A DNA stretch of 64,000 nucleotides from Chloromonas sp. AAM2 (GCA_004335635.1 QAXH01005915.1:1-64000), one strand, 5' to 3'; positions 12,479 to 24,699 are shown, counted from the stretch's first letter. The notes: a model not told the origin generated them from the sequence alone. Program-made: numbers and translations.

Positions 12479-15400
12479 ATGGGGCAGTGCTGTTGTGCGC
12501 AATCAGCGCAGGCCAGTGAACCTAGCCCTAAGAAGCCAGTAAGCAAACGAAGGCAAAGGCGAGCCCAGAGGTTTGCCAATGCTGCGACAGCAAAGCCCCA
12601 GAATGGTTCCATAACTGGTCACGCTAACGGCCATGCTGCCACCTCGAACGGGCAATCCGAATTCCGCCAAGAGTCAGGTAAGAACAGCCTGTAATTCAGC
12701 ATGGGCCAGGCATGATCTGTCAGGAGCTCATCTGCTTCACCTTATCTTCCTGGTCTGCTTCACAGAGGCAGATGATTGGTGTTCTTGCCGAGACGACTTC
12801 TCCGTCACAGACGGTGAGCTTGTTGATAGACATGGCATGTGATAGAATGAATTCATGCATGAGACTGTGGCCCATGCTTGATATTGATGTGCTGAATTGC
12901 CCTGCAGGGTCACACTTGGGAAGCCAGGCCGTGTCCCCAGGCGCCTCTGGTCGGGTGACACCCTCACATGTGGGCCAATCACAGGCGAGGCAACTCGCCG
13001 TCATGCAATGGTTATAATTTTATCCAGTGTCTCTGGTGGCCATTTAGCACAGTGGCTTGATCTGCAAGCCATCTCAACCCGCCTATAACGCATTGATTCC
13101 ATGCAGGCTGCACGTGGCGCAACCTCAGGCCATATGACACCATCTCAGCAGCAGGAGCAGCGTTCAGCAAACCACACACAGCAGCAAGAGGACGGGGAAG
13201 AGAGCCCCCTGGATCAGTCTGTGCAGGGAGCATCTGAATCAGACTCAGAAGTGGGGCAAGCCAATGGCACAGGCCCATTTGGTGGATGCCTGGCTATACT
13301 GGATGGCCTAACCATTGGAGGCGCCAGTGCACGCCACCCGGAAAGCGGTGCACGCCACCCGGAAGGGACACATCAAACGCCAGCTACCCAAAGCCGGAGG
13401 CAGCCGGGAGAAAAGGGGGAAAAGGCGGAGGCTGGATGCTCCATGCAGGTTTGTGCCATGCATGCATTTGCCTCTTGGCTAGACACGTGCTGCGGCATAA
13501 GAGTACTCAGTCCGCGTCTATCTCAGCGAGGTGCCATCCTCCTGGGGTTGTTCCAGGTGTAAGCCGACAGCCATGTTGCATCAATGTTGTGCTTGAGACG
13601 TTGCCATGTTCACGACATGAACACATTCCTTGCCCTTGTGTCACTCTGCAGCCACGTGACAAGAGCATATCTGCCTTGGAGGTGTCGTTCTGTTACGAGG
13701 ACGCATCACACAGTCCGTTCAACATTCGCAGCCAGGACTACATGAAAACCAAGGTAAGCAGCTGTCAGCCAGCACCAAGCCCCTGGGTCCTGATGCTTTT
13801 GTCTGTGCTTTCCTGCTTTTGAATCTTTGGGCCCTGACTTTCCACCCGTCTGGCGTGCTATGCACAATGTGTCGCTACACCTCCTGCCTTGCTTTCTAGA
13901 GCTCTCCACGGATGTATCTGTGAGGATTGCTGCACTGACGAATAGAGGTCTTTTCCAGGAGACATGTGTCGGTGTGCCACCTTTTTCCAGCACAACTGGG
14001 ATCGCCATTTCAGGGTTTTCTGCGCAAGTCTAGAGCACGCAAGCCAAGTGTAGTGCCCGCCTGGCTTTCTAACAACCGCATGCATCACGCGCTGTTGTCT
14101 GGTCGCAGGTCAAACAGAAGAGCAGCACTGCCATGTACCAACTGGCTGCAGCTGACATCTTCGCACTGCCCAAGAAACAGGGTCACATCGCCAAGGTGCT
14201 GCAGTTACCCCCACACGGCCCCCCCATCATGGCTGGTGATGTGGCCCTGCCGCCACTCCTGATCTTCAACCTGCAGCTACCGCTTTACTTGGTAGGCACA
14301 TGACGGTACACAGCGTGGCTGTTGCAGGGGACAGGCATGGCAAGGAAGCAGTGCAATCAAGATGCACTGCGGTATCAGAAGCAAGCCGCCGAGCCTATTG
14401 TCATCATGCCGCATAATGGCAGCAATACTCCAGCAGCATCAGAGACGGGTTGCGGTGTCGGATATCCAGCATTCCCTGGGTTGACATGACAGGTGATGAC
14501 AATGCAAGTAACACGGTCAATGTGTGAAGGTGGATGTGGTACCCAGCCATCACCAGTTCATGCCCGTCACAGCACACATGGACCTGTCTGCTGTTCAGGC
14601 GACGCTCTTTGGGGCACAGGACGGAGAGGGTGTGAGCATCCTCTTCTACTTCAGGCTTCCAGAGGACTTTGACCCTGCCACGTTTGAGAACCAGGCGGCA
14701 TTGAATTTGTACAAGCGGTTCGTTACCAACGGTCGCGAGGCGGACGGCTCGCCTACACGGGACAGGTGAAGCCACGGCCTGCACCGGCTGCCAGGTGCCC
14801 CAGAGCCTCTGAAGTGCACCTGTTCACACGGTTTGACTCCCCTAGGCATGCAGCTCAGGATCATGTGCATGCGTCTCGTTCAAAGGCCCATATGCCTAGT
14901 GTTTTGAAACGCTAGTTCACATTGTGCACCTTGAGGACAAGGAGTTGTTGGACTTATGGTGCGCAGTACCGGGGCCTGTGACGCCCCCTCCCTGGGCAAT
15001 CTGGGCCCTGCACGTCTTCATGTGCATTCTGACACTTGCTGTGTGCCACTGCCTGCAGACTGAAGCTCATCCCGCGTGTCTGCAACGTGGAGGAGTGGGT
15101 GCGCACCGGGCCGCTGTCCATGACTGAGCACAAGATGCTGATCAACTACAACGGCAAACCCATTTTGTCCAGGCCACAAGTGGGTGATGGGTCAACTGCG
15201 GCGTCAGGGTGTGCACAATTCACATGTTAACAAATCCTTGATAGCGTTCCCGGGGGACATCCGAGGGATTGCGAGCAAGGGATGATAAGAGTTGGGACAC
15301 GAACAAGCCAGTGCACCGCAATGAAGAGTCTGTTCAGCAATCATACCTCTAAATCGTGGCCGGTAGAGCTCAATTCGCATCAGCTTGGCCAATGTTCAAG

Positions 15401-15770
15401 GCTTGCTGTATCGAATAAGGCCTACTGTACCGAATCTCTTGTCGTGCACTGTTCTTGTTCCATGCAGCACCACTTCCACACGGGTCGAGGGTATCTCGAG
15501 GTCGACCTGGATCTGCACAAGTACACCTTCCTAGCTCGGCGGGCCATCACCTCGTACCTTCAGAGGCTGCCTCAGGTCGTGTGGGAGAACGCCTTCGTGG
15601 TGCAAGGCAACGCAGCGGATGAACTGCCAGAGCATCTGCTCGGCGTGGCGCGCATCTACCGGTTTGATTTCAAGGCCGCAAAGACTCTCAGTGAGTTCAT
15701 GCCTGGTCCACGCAGCCTGCCGCCTGCTGGTGAGGAGCAACCGCAGCAGTCCACTCCGCCTAGCCGCTAG
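12479..15770 (+). CDS. DUF1336 / EDR2 C-terminal domain protein
   Basis: Exons: 12479-12677, 12766-12813, about 12905-12988, 13107-13448, 13652-13753, 14109-14291, 14599-14765, 15059-15179 and 15468-15770 (TAG). Reading frame and phase join across these exons. The C-terminal half matches the plant domain of unknown function DUF1336, found at the end of ENHANCED DISEASE RESISTANCE 2: FNIRSQDYMKTK, LLIFNLQLPLYL, GEGVSILFYFRLPEDF, KMLINYNGKPIL, YLEVDLDLHKYTFLARR and DELPEHLLGVARIYRFDF. The start MGQCCC suggests N-terminal myristoylation at Gly2 plus palmitoylation of the cysteines, hence membrane attachment; that is inference. Residues about 20-230 are Q/G/S-rich linker. The PH and START domains of full EDR2 are not visible, so this is a short form of about 500 residues. 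TGTAA at 16290 and 16542 are possible polyadenylation signals. Confidence 0.85.
13327..13370. repeat. Short coding duplication (RHPE-type)
   Basis: GCACGCCACCCGGAA occurs twice, starting at about 13329 and 13351. It gives two copies of an ARHPE-G-type peptide inside the low-complexity linker of the DUF1336 protein. The spacing keeps the frame. Confidence 0.7.
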
Positions 15771-18216
15771 GTCTGCACAGGCGTGACGCTTTGGTGTCTG
15801 CAGCCCCACGCCGCGTGATGCACCAGCCCCAGATCATGCCCCATGCAAGGAGGGGCCAGGCTTCATGGCTGCCACGCGCATGCTTGATGCGAACATTAGT
15901 GCTTGATGTCATGCTGGGGGCTTTCTTGTTTTATGGCTTGTTCAAACCTTAAGAATATCGAAGTAATGGCAGAATAGCCCTCAGTATCAGAAAGTGAACA
16001 ATGCAGGCACACTGATGTGTGCCAACGTGCGCACAAGAATACATGTGTGCTGACTACTCTTTCACCCGACAAAGGCGAAAAAGGGCCAAGAAGGATTTTT
16101 TTTTGCAGTGGTCTTGTTTCCTCTGTTAACCGATCCAAGACCTTATTTCATCAAGCTTGTCTGGCAACAGACTCCATGGGACATCTAAGCCTTGGCATCA
16201 CGACCGGCCAGTGTATGGTATGACTGTTCCTTGCCTACCCAGAACACAAAGACAACCTTAGTTTCTCCCGTCCTTGCTTGTTGACTCTTTGTAACGTTCA
16301 TGGCACTACATTGCCTCGTCACCTGTATGTTCTGTTGGGTGAGGTGTGTTGGTGCAATTATGGCGTATATTCATTCCTGCTGCTCCTGACTTGCGTACCA
16401 CTGAAATGGGTATGTGTGGGTTGCTGTGCATGAGTAGTTGGAGTGTTTGTTTGTATGGTAATGGTTGGTTATCACCAAACAAGCGCTGTCGTAGCTGGTG
16501 TACATGGCAGTGTCTGTTGAACTCGCTCTGTTCTCAAAAGATGTAAAAACCGTTCAATGCCGCCTGTCCTCCTTAGCAACCCCAACTCACTAATCGGGAG
16601 TTTCACCGGACCTAGGTGGTCACCCCACAGACGGAATTAGGTGGTGAACAACAGCTGAAATGTACACACTCCTGGTATGGCGTGGACGCTGCAAAAGCAC
16701 AACAACAAGGGCCTTGACCTCAGTCAGTGTGCTCCCTCCTTGAAAGATTCCAGCTGTCAGTTCAGTAAGCCTGTGACCGTCACAGTGTGACGTGACATGA
16801 GTGTGTCGTGAGTGTGCGAGGACACAACATGACGTCAGAGTGAGCATAACGCTTGCGTGTGACCTGTCAAACTGGGATTTTTCCTTGCCTTGTTCTTCCT
16901 CTTTGCCCAGCGGCCACAACACGTCAACTCAAGTAAACCAAGTTACAATGTCAAAGTTGAAGGCACTACAATGCCGTCATCAAGTGCAGCTTTAGGACAG
17001 AGAACGCCTGAGTGCCTGCAAGCTGCAAGTTCAGGTTGTAGATTCAGTGCAAGGCTAACCGCTGTGCATGTTGTTGTCAGCATTGAGTTACCGGGATGCT
17101 GGTAAGGGCAGACAGGCAAAGCTGTAGATAGCTTTGCAGCTAACATGTACAACTGCGCTGGCGGTAGTCTTGGGCCCTGCTGGAACAGTGCCAGTTCCAA
17201 CCCTGCTGTTGTCTCCCTTTATTTGGGTGCTGTTCAAATAGCCGCATGTGAGCGTTTTTCTCTGCTGTCGCTGTACAAGTACCATGTGTTCAAATGCTAC
17301 AACTGGCCCAGGACAGTAACCAACCGAGTGCCTCGGCCTTTGCTGACGTTTGGGTACATCCAGACTGAACTGGATTCATTCTTGACTTATAATGGTTCAA
17401 CGCTGTTTTGTCGCATGCATGACAATGCGCCAGTGAAGCTGAGCTCTGGGATTGGGCCCTGGAAGTGTGCCCACTGCACTTAGCCTCTCAGGTCTTGCTG
17501 GCGAAGCACCAGGTGCATGTGTAAGGCTGTGCGCAAAAATAGTTGATACTATTTGCGTTGGATGTGCTTCATGGTGTGCTTCCTCCTTGTAACATGTGGA
17601 TTGCAAGTAACATGTGTTCGAGGACTGGACAGCAGTCTGGAGATTACACATGGTAATGATACGCCATCCGCCTTCAACTGAACACACAGCACAGTGACTT
17701 CCAACGAAAACAAAAAGCAGCATGGTTGGAGAGGCTCATGGGCTATGAGGAAGGGTGGACCAGCGTTTAGTTCAATTTCACGCCATTGGTTGTTGAAAGC
17801 TTGAAAAAGAGACGGAATCATTAGGCTATGTTCATGGATCTAACGCACCATGCACAGTAGCCATGGGTGACTAACGGGCCCTGACAATCGTGCCTGGCAT
17901 GCTGTTGTGCCAAAACCAAGGTCGGTCAAAGTCTTGTACAGAACGCATGTTGCAGAATCAGCGCTGGCCATGCAACATCAGCCAATGTCTGTCATCTTGG
18001 TACACGCGGCACGCCATGTTGCTGTTCACACCTTGTGGTCTGTCTTGGAAGCATCTCATCTGAGAAGACCATGTGTCATGCCAGTGCACCAGCTATGATG
18101 GCCCATGAGAAAGCAAGCGCATACTTCGCTAGAGTCGATGCAGCAATCAGAATAGCCATAGCAGTCCATACAGGCTGACTATGCTGCTTCATACCGTCGA
18201 TCCTCAAAGCCGCTCC
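15771..18216. other. Intergenic region downstream of the DUF1336 gene
   Basis: No gene recognised. It contains the likely 3' UTR of the DUF1336 gene (TGTAA at 16290-16294 and 16542-16546) and copy B of the inverted repeat at 16567-16730. The remainder is unique-looking AT-richer sequence with short unconvincing open frames and no splice-compatible protein similarity. Confidence 0.6.
16567..16730 (-). repeat. Dispersed repeat, copy B (inverted relative to 11743-11995)
   Basis: TAATCGGGAGTTTCACCGGA at about 16591, followed by CCTAGGTGGTCACCCC, GTACACACTCCTGGTATGGC and CTTGACCTCAGTC, is the reverse complement of copy A with few mismatches. It lacks the roughly 80-bp internal block of copy A, so either A gained an insertion or B lost it. 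Confidence 0.85.
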
Positions 18217-18477
18217 TCATTTGTAAGTCTGTGGCTCAAAGAGCGCCTTGCGATCCTCCGGTATCTGGTAGCCTTTACGCTCGTAGGTGTCGATGATGGT
18301 CTGCAGCGCCTTGTCCTCGTAGGCGCTGGCTAGCTTCATCCCGTAGTACCCGACCACCATGCCAGTCAGATGCAGCCAGGGCCTCCTGTAGAATGCCCGC
18401 GACTCTTGGTAATTGACAAGCGAAGCCCAGCCGATGCCAGCCAACATGCCGGTCTCGCCGGCGTAAGCCCAGCCCAT
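18217..18477 (-). CDS. Small protein, possibly complex I NDUFC2/B14.5b-like subunit
   Basis: Single-exon ORF of 86 residues starting MGWAYAGETG and ending EPQTYK. A hydrophobic stretch (HLTGMVVGYYGMKLA, about residues 36-50) could be a membrane segment. The order GIGW..., then RRPWLH, then GYYGMK, then a charged C-terminus with IPEDRKALFE resembles mitochondrial NADH dehydrogenase subunit NDUFC2 (RRRP, GYYLVK, FPE-DKK). The resemblance is weak and recalled from memory, so the identity is tentative. An upstream exon cannot be excluded. It lies about 470 bp downstream of the DET1 stop on the same strand. It could instead be a small organelle membrane protein of another family. Confidence 0.5.
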   Translation of the reverse strand: MGWAYAGETGMLAGIGWASLVNYQESRAFYRRPWLHLTGMVVGYYGMKLASAYEDKALQTIIDTYERKGYQIPEDRKALFEPQTYK

Positions 18478-18944
18478 GATGGCGTATCAGACAGAGGCGA
18501 TCGCCTTGCGGCTGTGAGCTGGAAGGCCTGGGCGACATGCGACGAGAAAAGATAGCAAACCCTTCATGAGCCGTTTTCATGCGTTGCTGAAGGTCGGGGT
18601 TTTGTTGGGAACACTACGCGTTTCCTCTGCCCTTCCAGCTGTCCTTCCTATCTCTACCCTAGCTGTCCTTCCTATCGTCAGTGTTTTGCTCAACAGAGCT
18701 GCATCTGCACTGGCTGGACTGACTGGCTACCAGCTCATGGACGTGCTTCCTGGTGTGCACTCCCACCTTGTAAATCAGCGAATCAATACTTTCTTCATTC
18801 ACTGTGCTCCAGCCAGTCCAGGAAGGAGCAGGCTGATGCAGCTCTGTTACTGACGATGGGAGTATTGAAAGATTTACAGTGGTAGAGAAGAATGCCCCAA
18901 GCTTCTGTTTTCCATGCTGAGGCAAACGCAAGCTATCTGCCCTG
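18478..18944. other. Gap between the small ORF and the DET1 stop codon
   Basis: Contains the probable DET1 3' UTR: TTACA at 18873-18877 reads TGTAA on the minus strand, about 70 bp past the DET1 stop, as expected for an algal polyadenylation signal. There is a short direct repeat (AGCTGTCCTTCCTATC at about 18639 and 18661). It probably also contains the promoter or 5' UTR of the small ORF. No other gene is seen. Confidence 0.55.
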
Positions 18945-19630
18945 CTACAATCTGTATTGTAATGACAGGGAGGCTTGAGGGCCCATGACGGAAGAGCCCA
19001 CTAGCATCGCAAAGGGCACCACAGGATGAAAGAGGGGCAGCATGACATGCCGTGCCTGTCTGCCCGGTGGCGCAGGTCCAGCGCTCTCAAATGCTCCTGC
19101 AAGATGGCATAGGACATTCGTCTTATACCAGGAATGAGCAGCTTGTGCTCACGATCAAGCTCCAGCAACATGGACATGGTCCACTAGAGCACTGTCTGGA
19201 CCCATGCTTTAGATGCCATACTCACCGGGTTCTAACTTGAAGGCCACGCTTTCTGGCCGGCTGGTTGAGTAGAAACGTATGGTCTGATCTGGTGCAGGGC
19301 GTACACGGGCGAGCGGCAGCAGCAGCTTTTCATCATATGAGAACAGCCTCCAGTCAAGCAATGGGCTGCTGCTCACAACCTGCGCAAGCATCCAGTAAGA
19401 AACTTACTTGCGCTATGCCTCTGACCACCTGACAACCAAGCATGCAACAGTGTCATGAGTAGCATGTCCTAGCTGCAGCATGGCACACTCTGCCATACAG
19501 CGCCAATTCCAAACACGTACGGGAGATTCGCTTGGCTTGCCAGCGGCACTGCCATGTAGGCCTGTGCCTGCATTCCGGGCACTGCAGGCCAAAGCACGCA
19601 CACAGGAACGATGCACAAGCCTTCACACAC

Positions 19631-19680
<50 letters not shown>

Positions 19681-22600
19681 GGCATCCTCCAGGCAGCAGG
19701 CTCAGTACACGCTTGACGGTGGTGAGCCGATCCGCCGGCCTGTCCACTACACGAGCCACCTGATTGCCCGCCGGGCCCCCAGCAGCGTAGACAGCCCATG
19801 CAGGCCCTGGCTCATGGTTGGGATGCTGGTCACTGCGGCCATTCAGTCCATGGCTAGTCTCATGTTGAGCTCTGTCTGACTTGTCTGCCGTGGAGGCGTG
19901 TGGAGAGGCAGGCTCAGGCAGGAGCCCGGCCAAAAGCTCCTGGCACATGCGCACGTGCAGCCCTGTGTGCCCAAACCGGTCCAGTCCACAACCCCCGGCG
20001 TCAGACCCCAACAGGGGAGCATACCTGGGCACAACGCACACACAGCATCTGTTTCTCATGTCATGGCTGAGCCCATGGCTTGCCAACGCTGCCAAACTAT
20101 CCATAACTTCTGCACACAAGCGCTTCCAGTGCGGCGGCTGATCCCTGCTTAAGCGGTTGCTCCTTACGCAAACCATAACTCATGAACACAAGCAAGTCCT
20201 GTGCAATGAGTGAACCCTGGCATGACTGTGCTCCGGAGGCCCGTGACCTGCACCTGGCACTGCACACGCGGGACGCACCTGAGCAGCAATGCAATGGCTG
20301 CATCGCTGGTAGACGTCAGGAACGCCCGCACCCGGGCACTGCGCCAGCTGTACAGCGCAATGTACTGGCTCTGCTGCGGCCCATGCGGTGTGCCTGTGGG
20401 CGCAGGCCCGGCTGCTGCTCCAGGCATGCTGCCTGCTTCGGCTGGGCCAGTGGGCGCTCCCAGGTCCAGCAGGAGCAGGTCCGGCTCCACCAGCTGAGCC
20501 TGAAACCACACAAAACACACACAAACACGCATGCACACAAACACATGTAGATCAGGAGTACCGGCCTCAATCAATGAGGACAAGAATACTAAGAAGCACT
20601 CAATCCTAGTGAAGAGCACCAAGCGTGGTCAGCCCCACTTTGCGTGTTGCACATGTCTCCAATACAATTGAACAGATGCACCAGTTGGCTAGAGCATCTT
20701 TCTAGCATTGCCTGACGCGAGACACAGCTGCCTGCTACGCTAGTGAAAATTGCGGTGCCATCACCCACCCTACACACGATGAGGTTGCTCAGTGTTTCGA
20801 ACTCGGCATAGAAGTTGTGCAGTGCTGCACGCTTGGCCGCTGCCCTAGCGGTGCGGCTTGGACCGCTGCTGGCCTTGGCGGCGTGTAAGCATGACATCAT
20901 ACGGTGCGCCAACAGGCGCTGTTTCAAGCCCACAATGGGTTGACATGTCGACATGTCCCCAACGCCATCTCGACCATTGCCGTCTTCTGGCATGGCTGCA
21001 CTGCCTTGTAGGTTTGCAGCCGTGCCCGAAACAAAGAGCATGCTAGCATGGCCTGCGGCATGGGGCACAGGCTGTCCCGGCTCTTGAACAAGGGGTGCTG
21101 CTGCACGCGTGTGGCCTTGTCCAGTTGGCAAGTTTTCCAACCGTGCGGTGCCAGCAGGCCCTAGGTGGTTGGCAACATGTCTTGCGCCCTGGACGCCCTG
21201 CACTGCTATTGGCGGTGGTGGTTGTGGGTGTGCGCCTCGCACCACGGTAGGCGGCGGGCGGCTGTGTGTGTATGCACGTGTGGCGAGACCAGGCACGCCT
21301 GGCAGCTGTGGGAACTGGCCAGCCGCATTCTGGCCAGCTATAAGTGGGTCAAGCCGTGACTGTATCGGGCCCTCCTGATAAGCATCCTGGTTGTGTGCTG
21401 GCCTTGTGTGTTCATGCTGCAATGGCGGTACCTGGTGATCAATCGAATTGTGACGGCTTGCGGGCGGCTCGCCACTGGCCTGTGCCGACCCCTGCAATGG
21501 CATTGCTGCTGTCTCACCATTGGCTGGGGACAGCTGGTCAGCAGGTACCTCAGGAGGCAGCAGGACAAAGTGTGCCTGTGGCCTGGCTGGTGGCGACCCT
21601 GTGGCGTGGGCAAGAGTGCCGTTTGCTTGTGTGTGTGGTGTAATGCCGGGTGAGGCCACACGGGCAGTAGGGTCTGGTGTGATGGGCCGCTGGGCCGGAC
21701 CTGTGGGCCACAGCCGGCTGCCCGGGACCGACCCGGGGTGGGGCTGAGGGGCGCGGGCCCCGGAGTCCGTGAGGCGGTGGCGCATGGCACGCATGTCCGA
21801 TGCAGCCTCCTCTTCCTCCCTGTGTCTTTTCTGCCCTGCACAGGCAATGCAGGGACATGGCTGAATCATGCAGCAGGCTGTCGTCCATGTGCATGCACGG
21901 CACTCATTGGCCACCTGGTAAGGTGGGTATGGGTAGACGGCTTGGGGAAAAAAGAACATGTCAACTGAGAGTGTTGCACATTTTGAGGCTGCTGCAGGAA
22001 TTGGTGTAGGAGCACTGCAGACAGGCAAAAGACGCTGCGCTGGCTTACCATGTGTGTCCTTCAGCAGTTGCTGCTGCCTCCACCTGCAACCAATGCAAGC
22101 AGCGGCATTACGTCTAGCAGGTTGAGATGTGATACTCACTAGCAACTAAATTCTAGTTGCCTTGGGTTGAAATTTGCAGTTTGTGAGCTCTGTGGCAAGC
22201 AGACTAGGCAGACAACCATGCAACTGCCTGCTACCTTTGGAATTACCGTTGTACTACTGCAGAGGTTTATGCCTGTCCTCAGCCTTGCTTCCTGTGCTGG
22301 CCCCTGCCCCCTGACCCTCACCTCTGCTCCGCCGCCTGTGCCTGCGCCACTGTCAGCTGGTCGTCCTCCCTGCACCAGGGGCCCAGCTGCAGCACTGGCA
22401 TGAGGCTGCCGCTGCGCCGCACCTGGACCAGCAGCACCTGCTGACTGCGCACCTGTGCACACAGTGACACTGGGCACACGCTCATGCCCAGGTGGTTGCT
22501 GCCTTTGCATCAGTGTCGCCCTCTACATCCAGCCTTTGAATGGGCGAGATTTGAAATCACCAGCTTCAAACTCTTGAACTTTGCCAGCCGACCCATGCCA

Positions 22601-24699
22601 GCGGACCCACGCAAAAGGCAATACGAAGGATTGAGCAAACAGTGATAAGTGGCCGCCTACCACTGGGCAGTGCATGGTGCCAGGAAAGTCACTGGCCGGC
22701 CCATCGCTACACCCTTGACCTACCGCAGTGATTGCGAGCATGTCCCCCAGGAGGCTGATGCCCGCCCCGCCCCCCAGTGGCACCCAGTCGTGCTCCAGCA
22801 CCACGCTGTCAAGCTGCTGACCTGTTGCAAGGTTCAACTGTAAAAAATGCAAACGCAAGCAAAGCAATCGTGATCACACACCCCTGTTGACAGAATACCA
22901 AGAACACCTGCGCCAGTGAACAAGCAACAACACGGCAGGGCAGTGTGGAGTTCGTTGGCAGCATGTGATACGGTTGCCCTTACCAGATGCAGGGTTGTCT
23001 TCTCGACGTACGGCACTGATGGGACCTGGGCCGCGGGCAGGCGGGGTGCGGCCGGGGGTGGGGCGGCCCCTGTGCCCGCAGTCCCTGTGCCCGCAGTTCC
23101 TGCGCCCGCGGCCCCTGCGCCCTGCTGTGTGCGTGTGGGGTCCACTAGGTGTGTGTGCGAGGCCAGCAGCAGCAGGGGCACGGGCGAGGTGCCGGCCAGC
23201 GGGAACAGGGCACAGTCTCGGGCCAGCAGGGCGGGGCCCGTGCACACTGTGGAACGGTACTGTAGGCTGAAGAAGCTGCACGGGAACAGAGCCAGCCAGA
23301 ACATAGCTTAGCCATGTGAATGTGCAAGCTGCTGGTGAGGAGCATGTACCACACATGCATAACGGCGTGAACGATCCCCTTCGCTGGCACAAGCATGCAC
23401 AGCTACAAACAAGCCAGCCCACAGCAGGTCAGCCCGCAGCAGGCTGTTGGCAAGTGTAACCGCCTGGGCCACCGACATCACACTCTTTAGTATGATGCAC
23501 TGTGGTCAACAATCAACACAGATGTGGCAGACAGGGGCGAGTGCAAAGCGAAGGCTGCATGCACACGGGCTTACTCTTTGAACTGTGAAGGGCGGCCGGA
23601 CGCCGCAGCAGCATCTGCTTTCACGAGGCCAGTGAGGGAAGGGATGCGCCGGAAGGTTGTGGGGGCAGCCTGAACAGGTACATCCCCTGCCTGCTGCTGC
23701 TGCTGTTGCTGCTCTTGTGCTGCACATTGCACCTGTGGTTGCTGCTGTTCAATGCGTGTGTTTGTTACGCGTGTGTGGCCAGTGAAGCGGTAAACAACCA
23801 ACTGTTGGAACGCTGAGGCAAAACATACCTACAGGCAAAACGAAGACGTGTGACAACACCTGTCCTATTGCTGACAAGTAGGCAGCCTCCGGCTCAAGCA
23901 TCTGCACATGTCTATGCTGTAGCAGCTGCCTTGAGGAACCGTTTGCTCCGATGCCTGAATGCCACTCAACTTCTCTTCCTAAAACAACATTCAAATGGTT
24001 GCCCCGTAGATTGCCTTGCCCAGCACATGGAGGCAAGGTATGAACTACTCAATCAGCTTCTGACTGCAACGTACCAAATCCTGCAATCCAAACAATCAGC
24101 CTGGCACCCACCAAATACTGCCCATCAGGGCTGAACTTGCAGATATGAGCCTCTGGCAGATCGCATTGTGACACCTGTGACAAGCCAGAAGCAGGCATTT
24201 TCGGGCTGTCCCAACTCTGCTTGATAACACTAGGCAAACGGTGTACTCGCTTTTTGAGCAAATCAGCACCGGTGTCCGGTGATGCCTGTGTAGCCATTGT
24301 AGTACATACCGTACAGGGAGTTGTGTAAAATGCAGGGCATTCTAATCTGAATGCATGTGAATCTCCCTGCTGCATGTGTGCACTCACTGCTGTGTTGGGT
24401 GTCAATACATCGTACAGTTGCCTGGCTGAGTTGGCCTGTAAGAGCAAGGCATACACACCAGAAGTAAGGCTATTGACTGGCAGTGCCACTGCTGAAAAGT
24501 TGCATGAATTAACAGTCACATCATATGGTGATGGATGAATGTGCGTGGCAATTGCGTGGTCAAAACTGCTTCACGAACCGCAGGTGGCGACAAACGGCAG
24601 CGATGCGCTGCACACACTCACCGCAGCGCCTGGTCTGTGCCCGTGCAGCTCACGACATGCCAGTCTTCGCGTCAGATTGCGACATCCAAGCTGCGGCAT
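18945..24699 (-). CDS. DET1: DET1 (DE-ETIOLATED 1)
   Basis: DET1 works with DDB1 and COP10 in a CUL4-based nuclear ubiquitin ligase complex that represses light responses. Exon 1 (24622-24699) encodes MPQLGCRNLTRRLACRELHG and ends at GCG|gtgagt. Exon 2 (24388-24435) gives ARQLYDVLTP, matching the RRFYENLVP segment. Exon 3 starts at 24174 (PEAHICKFSPDGQYLVG). Later exons carry AFQQLVVYRF (about 23.8 kb), VPYVEKTTLHLV (about 23.0 kb), VVLEHDWVPL and ISLLGDMLAI (about 22.8 kb), GPWCREDDQL (about 22.3 kb), GLKQRLLAHR and YAEFETLSNLIVCRV (about 20.9-20.8 kb), LFSYDEKLLLPL and TIRFYST (about 19.3 kb). The last exon contains ARHVMLPLFHPVVPFAML and stops at 18945. Between CREDDQL and GLKQRLL lies an insert of roughly 300 residues rich in P, A, Q and H. 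Phases were checked at exons 1-3 and the final junction. Confidence 0.93.
19628..19678. repeat. (CA)n microsatellite in a DET1 intron
   Basis: About 25 CA dinucleotides in a nearly uninterrupted run. It generates artefactual TH- or CV-repeat open frames on both strands. Confidence 0.95.
20500..20549. repeat. Degenerate CA-rich tract in a DET1 intron
   Basis: ACACAAAACACACACAAACA and neighbouring CA-rich bases follow the exon ending near 20500. This is a simple-sequence tract, with no coding signal. Confidence 0.7.

Noticed and set aside
20589..22145. 518-codon minus-strand ORF as a stand-alone gene
   Set aside because: Its core is the long DET1 exon (GLKQRLL and YAEFETLSNLIVCRV match DET1). 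The ends of the open frame run through introns, with clear splice sites at about 21842 and 20772.
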